Shown here: positions 1 to 6,759 of the stretch, piece after piece
Position numbering within the stretch: the first letter of the stretch is position 1
Layout of the letters: every line of letters starts with the position of its first letter
Source: Desulfovibrio sp. DV
GTDB lineage: Bacteria; Desulfobacterota; Desulfovibrionia; Desulfovibrionales; Desulfovibrionaceae
Assembly: GCF_001936595.1 (NCBI RefSeq)
Contig: NZ_MLBG01000036.1
Coordinates: 1-35,770 of the forward strand
Direction of reading: 5' to 3'
Length of the DNA stretch: 35,770 bases
Translations under genes and position numbers: made by a program
The notes under the pieces: model-generated
Databases searched by the model: none
Told to the model about the DNA's origin: nothing
The model's input: the letters and a program-made list of their open reading frames with translations, nothing else

Positions 1-8
1 TATCCCCT

Positions 9-494
9 GTGTGCCTTGCACTTGTCCTTACCTTGGTGGCCGCGATCCCTGCGGCCGCCGGCCTGATCCCGGCGACAGCCGGCTGTCGTGTCTGTTTTGG
101 CCAGGCGGGCGGCCGGCTGTGCCTGCCTGAGGCCCAGGCCGAAGCGGTGCTCCTGGATATCCTGGCCCGGGCAGGAGAGGTGCATGACGAACTCTTTAAC
201 GAAGCCGGGGTGGCTGAACTCACCGGGCGCTGGCCCTGGGCCGAGCTGACCCTGCCCCAGCCCCGCAACATCCCCAGGGAGGACGGCCGCGGCCTCATGA
301 CCGTGTCCCGCCTGCTGGTGGTCTTTCGCAATGATCTCCCAAGCTATGTGTTCTGGGGAGATCCGGACTACCGGCTGGATGCCGTCCTTGGCGCGCCCCA
401 GTTGGGCCGCGCCCCTCTGGCTGCCCTGCGCGCCCTGCCTGGGGGCTCGCAGCCCCTCTCCGACAAGGCCGCAGAAAGGAAACGCTCCCCCTAG
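9..494 (+). CDS. Hypothetical exported protein, possibly 5'-truncated
   Basis: The first codon available is a GTG at position 9. The frame is open to the window edge, so the true start may lie upstream. The N-terminus is a long hydrophobic Ala/Leu/Val stretch (residues 2-24) ending in ATAGC, which looks like a signal peptide. The mature part is about 135 residues, with two or three cysteines near its start and a Trp/Pro-rich centre. I recognise no family. The reading frame has the high-GC third-position pattern of its neighbours, and a terminator-like hairpin follows about 35 nt after the stop, which supports a real gene end. It is convergent with the sigma54-activator-like gene to its right. 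Function unknown; an envelope or periplasmic location is inferred from the N-terminus only. Confidence 0.55.
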   Translation: MCLALVLTLVAAIPAAAGLIPATAGCRVCFGQAGGRLCLPEAQAEAVLLDILARAGEVHDELFNEAGVAELTGRWPWAELTLPQPRNIPREDGRGLMTVSRLLVVFRNDLPSYVFWGDPDYRLDAVLGAPQLGRAPLAALRALPGGSQPLSDKAAERKRSP

Positions 495-529
495 GCTGCA
501 CCAAGCGACCAGCCAGACCCGTAAGGGCA

Positions 530-549
530 GGTGCGCCGGTACCTTTTTT
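530..549 (+). terminator. Short intrinsic terminator after the first gene
   Basis: A five-base-pair stem (GGTGC / GTACC, with one G-U pair) around a GCCG loop is followed immediately by six T residues. It sits 36 nt after the stop of the first gene. The stem is short, so efficiency is uncertain. Confidence 0.4.
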
Positions 550-600
550 GCCTCAAGCCGCACGCTCCCCATCGCCGGCATCGGGACCAAAGACAGCCAG

Positions 601-648
601 CACGGCGTTGGCGACGGAAGGCGTTTTCCGTTAGTCGAAACCGCCGTG
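601..648. other. Nested inverted repeat between convergent genes
   Basis: The outer arms CACGGCG (601-607) and CGCCGTG (642-648) enclose an inner perfect stem, ACGGAA (614-619) with TTCCGT (626-631). The whole structure lies between the converging ends of two genes. There is no T-run, so it is either a rho-dependent or structural 3' end, or a protein-binding palindrome. Confidence 0.4.
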
Positions 649-661
649 TTCTTCATCGGAG

Positions 662-1477
662 TTATGCTTTCGGTCGAGAGAACCGGGCCGCACCGGCTGG
701 CGGCAGGGGGGACCTGCCCTGGGTGGCATTCAGGGACACGAGGGACTCCAGTTCGCGCACATTGCCTGGAAAGGAATGGCGGGAAAGCCGTTTTGCCAGG
801 ATATCCAGGCTGCTGCGAGAGGGCTCTCGGGCGGTCGTGAGCAACGAAAAATAGGCGGCCAGGGCCGGAATGTCCCGCTTGCGGTCCCGCAGCGGCGGAA
901 CGTGGATGCGGACAAACCGGTTCAAGAACTCCGGAAGCATCCGTTTTGGCGCGCAAAGCGCCCGTGGGGCCAGATTGGTGGTGCAGACCCATTGCACCGG
1001 CCCGATCTTGCTTTCCCCGGAACACCGGCAATTCCAGGAGTCGAGCAGTTGTTGCTGGATGGCCACGGGCAGATCGCCCATCTCCTCCAGGACCAGCATT
1101 CCCCCGCAAGCCTCGTCGACCATCGCCGGACCTGTCTGCGTATGGTCTGGCCCGCCGAAGATCCATTTTTCCAGCACGGACGCCTCCAGCCCTGCCGTCA
1201 TGCGGGAGACGAACGGTGCGTACGGATTGCGACTGGCGTGGATGAACCGGGCAAGCAGGCTCTTGCCCACCCCGGTTTCGCCGGTCAGCAGCACCGGCGC
1301 GGGCCCCTCGGCCACGGATCGGCACAGCGACACGACGGCGTGCATGGCCTCATGGCAGACGACCAGGGCCACGGTATCGTCCAAGGGGATGACCTCCCGC
1401 TGGGTGAACCAGGTGGGCAGGTCGGCCAGGGGATCGTTTTCTCCGGTGCTGTTCGGGGGAAGGGAAACGTTTTGCAT
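662..1477 (-). CDS. Orphan sigma54-activator-like AAA+ ATPase without receiver or HTH
   Basis: This 271-residue protein aligns with the central ATPase domain of bacterial enhancer-binding proteins. Residues 65-73 are a Walker A (TGETGVGKS). Residues 125-134 are a Walker B in which the usual LDE is LEE. An arginine-finger/sensor segment ends in PPLRDRKRDIPALAAYF (194-210), and FPGNVRELE (236-244) is the standard C-terminal AAA+ motif. The sigma54-contacting GAFTGA loop is replaced by GGPDHTQTG (108-116). The protein ends about 27 residues after the VREL motif, so the Fis-type DNA-binding helix-turn-helix is absent, and there is no N-terminal receiver. The start is the ATG opening MQNVSL; further upstream the frame only overlaps the regulator gene in antisense phase. 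It follows the NtrC-type regulator on the same strand after 166 nt. Family knowledge says a protein with this loop should not open sigma54 complexes. A modulator of the adjacent regulator is an inference. Confidence 0.75.
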   Translation of the reverse strand: MQNVSLPPNSTGENDPLADLPTWFTQREVIPLDDTVALVVCHEAMHAVVSLCRSVAEGPAPVLLTGETGVGKSLLARFIHASRNPYAPFVSRMTAGLEASVLEKWIFGGPDHTQTGPAMVDEACGGMLVLEEMGDLPVAIQQQLLDSWNCRCSGESKIGPVQWVCTTNLAPRALCAPKRMLPEFLNRFVRIHVPPLRDRKRDIPALAAYFSLLTTAREPSRSSLDILAKRLSRHSFPGNVRELESLVSLNATQGRSPLPPAGAARFSRPKA

Positions 1478-1488
1478 GTCCCGGCGAT

Positions 1489-1504
1489 AACAAGATGCGT
1501 GCCA
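1489..1504 (-). promoter_or_regulatory. Possible sigma54-type -24/-12 element before the orphan ATPase
   Basis: On the minus strand the sequence reads TGGCACG-CATC-TTGTT. The -24 block matches the consensus perfectly and the spacing is right, but the -12 block has T where the conserved C of TTGC should be. Transcription would start at about the ATG (1477), giving an almost leaderless message. Confidence 0.3.
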
Positions 1505-1643
1505 GCGCCAAAGCCGGGACAACCCGCCCAGGCCATGCAGCAATGGCCCGGGATGCTTTGAAAAAAGAGGGACGATCCGGTCGAAAGAGGCCCGCGCCCG
1601 GCCCCGGCCGCCAGACCGTGTTTCATTGTGGAACGCTCCCTGG

Positions 1644-2987
1644 TCAATCCAGCTTGAACTGCTTGAGCTTGCGCCACAGCGTGGTGCGCGGGATTGCCAG
1701 AATCTGGGCGGCCAGCCCCTTGTTGCGCCCGGTACGCTCCAGCACCCGGGCGATGTGGCTGCGCTCGATTTCCTCCAGGCTCTCCAGGCGCTCGCTCTCA
1801 ACCGAAGCGAAATCCATCTGTTGCAGGTCGCGCGGCAGATCGGCCACGGACAAGGTTTCGCAGTCGCACAGCGCCACGGCCCGTTCCACAATATTTTCCA
1901 ATTCGCGCACATTGCCGGGAAATCCGTAGCTGAGCAGGATCTGCAATGCCTGCGGACTGACCGCGGCCACGGCCTTGTGAAAAAGCAGGCTGTACTTGTC
2001 CATGAAGTGTCGGGCCAACAGAGGAACGTCCTCCTGGCGTTCGGCCAGGCGCGGGAGTTGGATGCCCACCACATTGAGCCGGTAGTAGAGATCTTCCCGG
2101 AAAAGGCCCTTGGCCACTTCCTGCTTGAGGTCGCGGTTGGTGGCCGCAATGATCCGGATATCCAGGTCAATGGGCCGGGTGCCGCCGACCCGCAGGATCT
2201 GCCGCTCCTGGATGACGTGCAAAAGCCTGACCTGCATGGCCAGGGGCATCTCGCCGATTTCATCCAAAAAGACCGTGCCGCCGCCGGCGGATTCCAAAAG
2301 GCCCAGCCGGGTGGCAGCGGCTCCGGTGAAGGCTCCCTTCTCGTAGCCAAACAGCTCGCTGGAAATGAGTTCCTCGGTAAATCCGCCGCAGTTAAACGAC
2401 ACAAAGGCCTGATCCCGACGCAGCGACAGGCGGTGGATGGCCCGGGCCACCAGGGCCTTGCCCGTGCCGCTGGCCCCCTCAACCAGGACGTTACAGCCAA
2501 CCGGAGCGATCTTGCGAATGAGTTCGAAGACCTCCCGCATGGCGGAACTGGCCCCGATCATGGATTCAAGACCGCTTTCCTCCCGCAGGGCCTGGCGAAG
2601 CTGCCGGTTCTCCCGGCCAATACCCACCTTGTCGCAGGCCCCTTTCACCAGACTGCGGATTTCCGCCAGCTTGGCCGGCTTGGTCACGAAGTGGTAGGCG
2701 CCGCACTTGATGGCCTCAATGGCCGTTTCCAGGCCGCCGTGTCCGGTGACCAGGATCACCTCGGTTTCCACCCCCTGCTTTTTGAGCCGTTTGAGGGCTT
2801 CCAGGCCGTCCATCCCCGGCAGCCGCATATCCAGCAGCACGACGTCGAAGGGGGCCAAAGCCGACCGCGCCAGGAAGGATTCGGCGTCGGGAAACGGTTC
2901 GACCACATAGCCGCTTCGGGCAAAGGCCTCGCCCAGGCGCTTGCGGACGGTGGCTTCATCGTCCACCACGGCCAGTCTAGCTGTCAT
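1644..2987 (-). CDS. NtrC-family sigma54-dependent response regulator
   Basis: A complete 447-residue enhancer-binding regulator. The receiver domain (1-120) has the acidic pair D9/D10, phosphoacceptor D53 in VVLLDMRLPG, and K103 in the TKP motif. The AAA+ domain (about 142-370) has Walker A GASGTGKA (171-178), an intact GAFTGA loop (218-223), Walker B with LDEIGE near 241-246, and an FPGNVRELEN motif near 374-383. A Fis-type helix-turn-helix occupies about 411-445. Its first 11 bases overlap the end of the sensor kinase gene, so the pair is translationally coupled. Family knowledge: phosphorylation of D53 drives oligomerisation and sigma54 open-complex formation at -24/-12 promoters. The divergent operon starting at 4641 has such a promoter and an upstream palindrome, which makes it the most likely target. 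The signal is not deducible from sequence. Confidence 0.95.
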   Translation of the reverse strand: MTARLAVVDDEATVRKRLGEAFARSGYVVEPFPDAESFLARSALAPFDVVLLDMRLPGMDGLEALKRLKKQGVETEVILVTGHGGLETAIEAIKCGAYHFVTKPAKLAEIRSLVKGACDKVGIGRENRQLRQALREESGLESMIGASSAMREVFELIRKIAPVGCNVLVEGASGTGKALVARAIHRLSLRRDQAFVSFNCGGFTEELISSELFGYEKGAFTGAAATRLGLLESAGGGTVFLDEIGEMPLAMQVRLLHVIQERQILRVGGTRPIDLDIRIIAATNRDLKQEVAKGLFREDLYYRLNVVGIQLPRLAERQEDVPLLARHFMDKYSLLFHKAVAAVSPQALQILLSYGFPGNVRELENIVERAVALCDCETLSVADLPRDLQQMDFASVESERLESLEEIERSHIARVLERTGRNKGLAAQILAIPRTTLWRKLKQFKLD

Positions 2988-4431
2988 GGTCGGACTGCCC
3001 GGAAACAGTCTGGTTTTTGGCAGCCTTGGGCAGGTAGACGAAAAAGGCGGTTCCCTGGCCGGGTTCGCTTTCCACTTCGATGCGTCCGCTGTGGCGTTTA
3101 ATGAGGGAATACGTCACCGCCAACCCCAGGCCGGTGCCTTTGCCCACCTCTTTGGTCGTAAAAAAAGGCTCGAAAATGTGGGGCAGGTGTTCGGGGTCGA
3201 TGCCCTTGCCGGAGTCGCGCACGGACAGACACACGAAGTCGCTGGCGTCGCGGCCGGCCACCTCGATTGTGCCCCCGGGCGGGGTGGCCTGCACGGCGTT
3301 TAGCAGCAGGTTTAAAAAGACCTGCTGCAGGTGGCGCAGGTTGCCGGCCACCTGCCCCAGGTCATGGGGCACGTCCAGGTGGATGGCCAGCCCGGAGATC
3401 ATGATCTGGTTTTTGAGCAGGGCCACCGAGCTTTTGATGATCAACTCCGGGGCCAGCGGACTGAACTGGGCTTTTTCGGTGCGGGAAAAATCGAGCAGGT
3501 TGCGCACGATCTCCCCGGCCCGATCGGCCTGGGCCAGGATGTCGCCGGCAATCTCCCGGGCGTCGTCGTCCAGGGCGTCGCCGTGGACCTCCAGCAGGCT
3601 TTCGGCTGAAAGCGCAATATTATTGATGGGATTGTTGATCTCGTGGGCGATGCCGGCCGTAAGCGTGCCGAGCGCCGCGATCTTGCGGGCTTGCAGCAGG
3701 TCTTCCTGGTTGGCGGTCAGTTCCAGGGCCATGCGGTTGAGCGCCTCGAGCAGGCCGGCCACCTCCTCGATATGATGCCCGCCCCCGTCCACCGGACTGA
3801 AGTCGCCCTTGGCCACCCGGGCCGTGATATCGCCGATCATGCTGAGGGGAGTCAACAGGCTGGTGGCGATGACGCGGATCAAAATGGCCATAAAGACCAG
3901 GAAGATACCCAGATAGGCAAAGGGCAGGAGCGAGACCTCGAAGATGGTCTTGTGGATGCGCGCCCGCTTGGTGGCGATGAGTTCCTCGGCCATGTCCACC
4001 AGCCGCTTGCCTGTGGTTCTGGCCAGGTCTTTTCCGCCGTCCTTGGCGGCGTCCAGGGCGGCGAACTCCCGTCGGTATTGGTCAAGGGTCTGCCGAAAAT
4101 CCTCCAGGCCCCTGGAGCCTGAAACGCGGCCGATGTCCTCGGCCAAATCGGCAAAGGCTGCATTGGCCTGATCCAGGTAGAGCATCCCTTCGCGCCGGCT
4201 TTCCACCCCACCATAGATCAGCAGATTCTTCTCGAAGCGCCGGGCCTCCAAAATGGCGCTCGACAAGTCGTCGTAGCGTTCCGAGAGGTGCAGCCGCTCC
4301 CGTACGGCGGCAAGCGTCCAGACATTGAGCAAGGTCAGTCCGCAGGCGGCCAGGAAGGCGACCAGGAACAGCGTGAAAATTTTGCCCTTGATGGAATTGA
4401 AAAAGACTTTGAGGCGGTGGGCGGCGTGCAT
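2977..4431 (-). CDS. Membrane sensor histidine kinase partner of the NtrC-type regulator
   Basis: I place the start at the ATG at 4431 because a perfect AGGAGG (4440-4445) lies eight bases upstream. An ATG 24 bases earlier lacks a ribosome-binding site. The product is 484 residues. It has transmembrane helix 1 at about 18-39, a periplasmic helical domain of about 125 residues, and transmembrane helix 2 at about 167-190. A HAMP-like linker follows, then a HisKA domain with H263 in GIAHEINNPINN. The HATPase domain carries the N-box LLLNAVQA, G1 DSGKGID and G2 GTGLGLAV motifs. It is an NtrB/ZraS-style kinase class. The 11-base overlap with the regulator gene makes them a cognate pair. The periplasmic domain has no recognised ligand motif, so the stimulus is unknown. 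Confidence 0.93.
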   Translation of the reverse strand: MHAAHRLKVFFNSIKGKIFTLFLVAFLAACGLTLLNVWTLAAVRERLHLSERYDDLSSAILEARRFEKNLLIYGGVESRREGMLYLDQANAAFADLAEDIGRVSGSRGLEDFRQTLDQYRREFAALDAAKDGGKDLARTTGKRLVDMAEELIATKRARIHKTIFEVSLLPFAYLGIFLVFMAILIRVIATSLLTPLSMIGDITARVAKGDFSPVDGGGHHIEEVAGLLEALNRMALELTANQEDLLQARKIAALGTLTAGIAHEINNPINNIALSAESLLEVHGDALDDDAREIAGDILAQADRAGEIVRNLLDFSRTEKAQFSPLAPELIIKSSVALLKNQIMISGLAIHLDVPHDLGQVAGNLRHLQQVFLNLLLNAVQATPPGGTIEVAGRDASDFVCLSVRDSGKGIDPEHLPHIFEPFFTTKEVGKGTGLGLAVTYSLIKRHSGRIEVESEPGQGTAFFVYLPKAAKNQTVSGQSDHDS

Positions 4432-4505
4432 CCCGGCATCCTCCTGAGTGGCCATGCCGGGAATCTAGAGCATGTTCCATTTTGCTACAAGCATTTCCCC
4501 CGCAC

Positions 4506-4524
4506 GTGTTTCAAATTGAGACAC
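4506..4524. promoter_or_regulatory. Palindromic candidate enhancer site in the divergent region
   Basis: GTGTTTCAAATTGAGACAC is a near-perfect 19-nt palindrome; the arms GTGTTTCAA and TTGAGACAC match at eight of nine positions. It lies about 75 bp upstream of the -24 element of the divergent operon and close to the kinase start. This is the position and symmetry expected of an upstream activator site for an NtrC-type dimer. Binding by the neighbouring regulator is an inference. Confidence 0.55.
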
Positions 4525-4597
4525 AACCCTTTGCCTGACATCGTGGGTGAAATAAATAAAAAAGCGAAACCAGTCAGTTATGTGAATTTTTTATCAT

Positions 4598-4613
4598 TGG
4601 TCCCTGGTTTGCT
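4598..4613 (+). promoter_or_regulatory. Sigma54 promoter (-24/-12) of the Usp-TauE-PEPS operon
   Basis: TGGTCCCTGGTTTGCT has the invariant GG (4599-4600) and GC (4611-4612) separated by exactly ten bases, with a perfect TTGCT -12 block. Transcription would begin near 4624, leaving a leader of about 17 nt with the GGCGGAAAG ribosome-binding region before the ATG at 4641. Confidence 0.7.
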
Positions 4614-4640
4614 TTGGCGCGGGTGGCGGAAAGCAAATCT

Positions 4641-5066
4641 ATGGAACGAATCCTCGTCGGCATCGACGCATGCCACCCCTTCTGGGAGGCCCTGGACCGG
4701 GCGCTCTGCCTGGGACCGCGTATCCAGGCCAGGGTGTGCGTCCTGGTCGTGTTTGCCCCAAACGAGGGTCAGGGCCGGGAAACGGCCCGGGCCATTCTGC
4801 GCCGGGTCGAAGCCGAGATTGCCGCCGCCACAGCGACAGGGGCCAACGTAGAGCTGTTCGTGACCGAGGGGCGCTTTGAGCCGGAACTGGTCAGCGCGGC
4901 GCGGCAGCTGAAAACGACCCTGCTGGTGGCGGCCGCCACCGGCTGGGACGAACAGGGCGGGGAACGCGAAACCGAAAATCTGGGCAGGATTCTCGCCGGC
5001 GTGGACTGCCGGGTGGAACTGGTTTCGCCCAAGAAGCGTCTCGAACCCAAAAAGGACGGGCTATGA
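4641..5066 (+). CDS. Universal-stress-protein-like (UspA fold) small protein
   Basis: The product is 141 residues. It opens with MERILVGID and alternates hydrophobic strands and amphipathic helices in the Usp pattern: ILVGID, VCVLVVF, VELFVTEG, TTLLVAAAT, VELVSP. I chose the ATG at 4641 because strand one begins at once and GGCGGAAAG precedes it; an upstream in-frame ATG would overlap the sigma54 promoter. The usual UspA ATP-binding motif (G-x2-G-x9-G-S/T) is not evident near the C-terminus, so it probably belongs to the non-ATP-binding type. It is the first gene of a tightly packed operon, and its stop overlaps the next start (ATGA). It may be a cytoplasmic sensor or adaptor for the pathway; the exact role is unknown. 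Confidence 0.75.
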   Translation: MERILVGIDACHPFWEALDRALCLGPRIQARVCVLVVFAPNEGQGRETARAILRRVEAEIAAATATGANVELFVTEGRFEPELVSAARQLKTTLLVAAATGWDEQGGERETENLGRILAGVDCRVELVSPKKRLEPKKDGL

Positions 5067-6004
5067 CCATACCCATGGAACTCTATCTGCCTATTGCGGG
5101 CAACAGCGTGAACATTGCGGCCGTCTTCGGCCTGGGCGGGGCGGTGGGCCTGCTCTCGGGCATCTTTGGCGTCGGGGGCGGTTTCCTCATGACGCCGCTT
5201 CTCATCATGATGGGCATTCCGCCCACCGTGGCCGCGGCCACTGATTCCAACCAGATCGTCGGGGCGTCGACCTCAGGGACGCTGGCCCACCTGCGTCTGG
5301 GCAATGTGGACGTCAAGATGGGTCTGCTGTTGCTCATTGGCGGTGTCCTCGGCGGCACGGTGGGCGTCGAGATCATCAAGATGCTGCGGGCCATGGGCAA
5401 TGCGGACTTTCTGATCAACATCACCTACGTCCTGATGCTCGGCCTGGTCGGCGGCTACATGTTCGTCGAGAGCCTGCAATCCATGCACAAGGCCAAGGCT
5501 CCGGCCAGGGACGTGCCGGAAAAGCACGTCAAATCCAGCGCCTTCGGCCGCATGGCGGCCAGCCTGCCCTGGCCGATGGATTTCAAGCGTTCGGGCGTGC
5601 GCATGTCGCCGCTGTTGCCGCTGTTGCTTGGCGTCATGGTGGGCGTGCTCTCGGCCATCATGGGCGTTGGCGGCGGATTTATCATGGTGCCGGTCATGGT
5701 CTATCTGCTGCGTATGCCCATGCATGTGGTGGTGGGAACGAGCCTTTTCCAGATTCTTTTCACCTGCCTAAACGTCACCGTCATGCAGTCCATCTCCAAC
5801 CACACCGTGGATTTCGTCCTGGCGCTCATCCTGCTCGTGGGGTCGTCGCTGGGAGCCCAGGTCGGGGCCAAGCTCGGCAAGAAACTGCACGGCGACCAGT
5901 TGAAGATCCTGCTGGCCACCCTGGTGTTGGTGGTGATGTTCAAGATCCTCTATGAACTGATAGCCAGGCCCGATGTCCTTCTGGCCTCTGTGGGAGGTCA
6001 CTAG
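5063..6004 (+). CDS. TauE/SafE-family anion (sulfite/organosulfonate) exporter
   Basis: A 313-residue polytopic membrane protein with the internal duplication typical of TauE/SafE (DUF81). The family signature appears twice: GLLSGIFGVGGGFLMTPLL (29-47) and GVLSAIMGVGGGFIMVPVM (about 193-211). Each half has about four hydrophobic helices, separated by a hydrophilic loop near 137-178. Family members export small sulfur-containing anions such as sulfite or sulfoacetate, but the substrate cannot be read from the sequence. The start codon overlaps the Usp stop, and the next gene begins two bases after its stop. The pairing with a TIGR02186-type membrane protein is a recurrent arrangement known for this exporter class. 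Confidence 0.9.
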   Translation: MTIPMELYLPIAGNSVNIAAVFGLGGAVGLLSGIFGVGGGFLMTPLLIMMGIPPTVAAATDSNQIVGASTSGTLAHLRLGNVDVKMGLLLLIGGVLGGTVGVEIIKMLRAMGNADFLINITYVLMLGLVGGYMFVESLQSMHKAKAPARDVPEKHVKSSAFGRMAASLPWPMDFKRSGVRMSPLLPLLLGVMVGVLSAIMGVGGGFIMVPVMVYLLRMPMHVVVGTSLFQILFTCLNVTVMQSISNHTVDFVLALILLVGSSLGAQVGAKLGKKLHGDQLKILLATLVLVVMFKILYELIARPDVLLASVGGH

Positions 6005-6006
6005 CC

Positions 6007-6753
6007 ATGAAACACGCCATTGTAATTTTCCTGCTTTTCGTGGCCCTGCCTGCCACGGTCTGGGCTTCCGACCTGGAATGCACTGTTTCGCCGGGCATTA
6101 TCGACATTGGTGCCACCTATAACGGTACGTCGTTGGCTATCGACGGCCAGGTTCCCGAAGGTTCGCAGGTCGTCGTGCGCCTTGTCGGCCAGGCGCAAAA
6201 CGTTGCGCTCAAGCAAAAGGGCAAGGTTTTTGGTCTGTTGTGGATGAATATGAACACCCTGCACTTTGCCAACGTGCCAAGTGTTTGCCTCATCGACGCC
6301 TCGGCCCCGTTGCAGACCCTGGGCGCGGCCGGGGGCAGTCTTGGCCTGGACGGTCTGGCCGGGAAGATCACCATCGATCCGGCAGACGCCGACCGGTCCA
6401 TGCTGCTGCCGGAGTTCCTGCGGCTCAAAAGCCAGGAGGGCCTGTACCGGGAAAACGCCGGCGGCGTGAAACTCGGCCAGGCCAAGGACGGCAGGCAGCC
6501 CTTTAGCGTCCGCCTGCCAGTTCCTTCGCGCCTTTCCCCGGGCAGCTACACCGTGGAAATCTATGCCGTGAAAGACGGGGCCGTCGAGGCCCAAGTCTCC
6601 CAGGCCGTGGAAGCGAGGCTCACCGGCGCTCCCGCCTTTCTGGCCGACCTCGCCTTCAACCATGCGGCGTGGTACGGCGTGCTGGCATCGATTATCGCCA
6701 TCCTGGGTGGCCTTGGCATCGGGCTGGTCTTTCAGAGCAAGGGAGCGCACTAG
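6007..6753 (+). CDS. TIGR02186-type membrane-anchored protein
   Basis: A 248-residue protein with a signal peptide (residues 1-20, ending VWAS), a beta-rich extracytoplasmic domain, and a single C-terminal transmembrane helix (about 222-243), then a short QSKGAH tail. The body begins ECTVSPGIIDIGATYNGTSL, which matches my memory of the TIGR02186 / Alph_Pro_TM family often found beside TauE-type exporters. It probably acts at the outer face of the membrane as an accessory to the exporter; this role is inferred from conserved neighbourhood only. It begins two bases after the exporter stop and ends six bases before the first PEP-synthase-like gene, so all are very likely one transcript. Confidence 0.8.
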   Translation: MKHAIVIFLLFVALPATVWASDLECTVSPGIIDIGATYNGTSLAIDGQVPEGSQVVVRLVGQAQNVALKQKGKVFGLLWMNMNTLHFANVPSVCLIDASAPLQTLGAAGGSLGLDGLAGKITIDPADADRSMLLPEFLRLKSQEGLYRENAGGVKLGQAKDGRQPFSVRLPVPSRLSPGSYTVEIYAVKDGAVEAQVSQAVEARLTGAPAFLADLAFNHAAWYGVLASIIAILGGLGIGLVFQSKGAH

Positions 6754-6759
6754 AACCGT

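Noticed and set aside
1478-2500. The long minus-strand frame 662-2500 as one 612-residue protein
   Set aside because: Its first two-thirds is an out-of-frame reading of the NtrC-type regulator. Only the part from the MQNVSL start (1477) has AAA+ motifs.
1626-3101. A 491-residue plus-strand ORF
   Set aside because: It is the antisense of the regulator gene, a common artefact in GC-rich DNA; no domain is visible.
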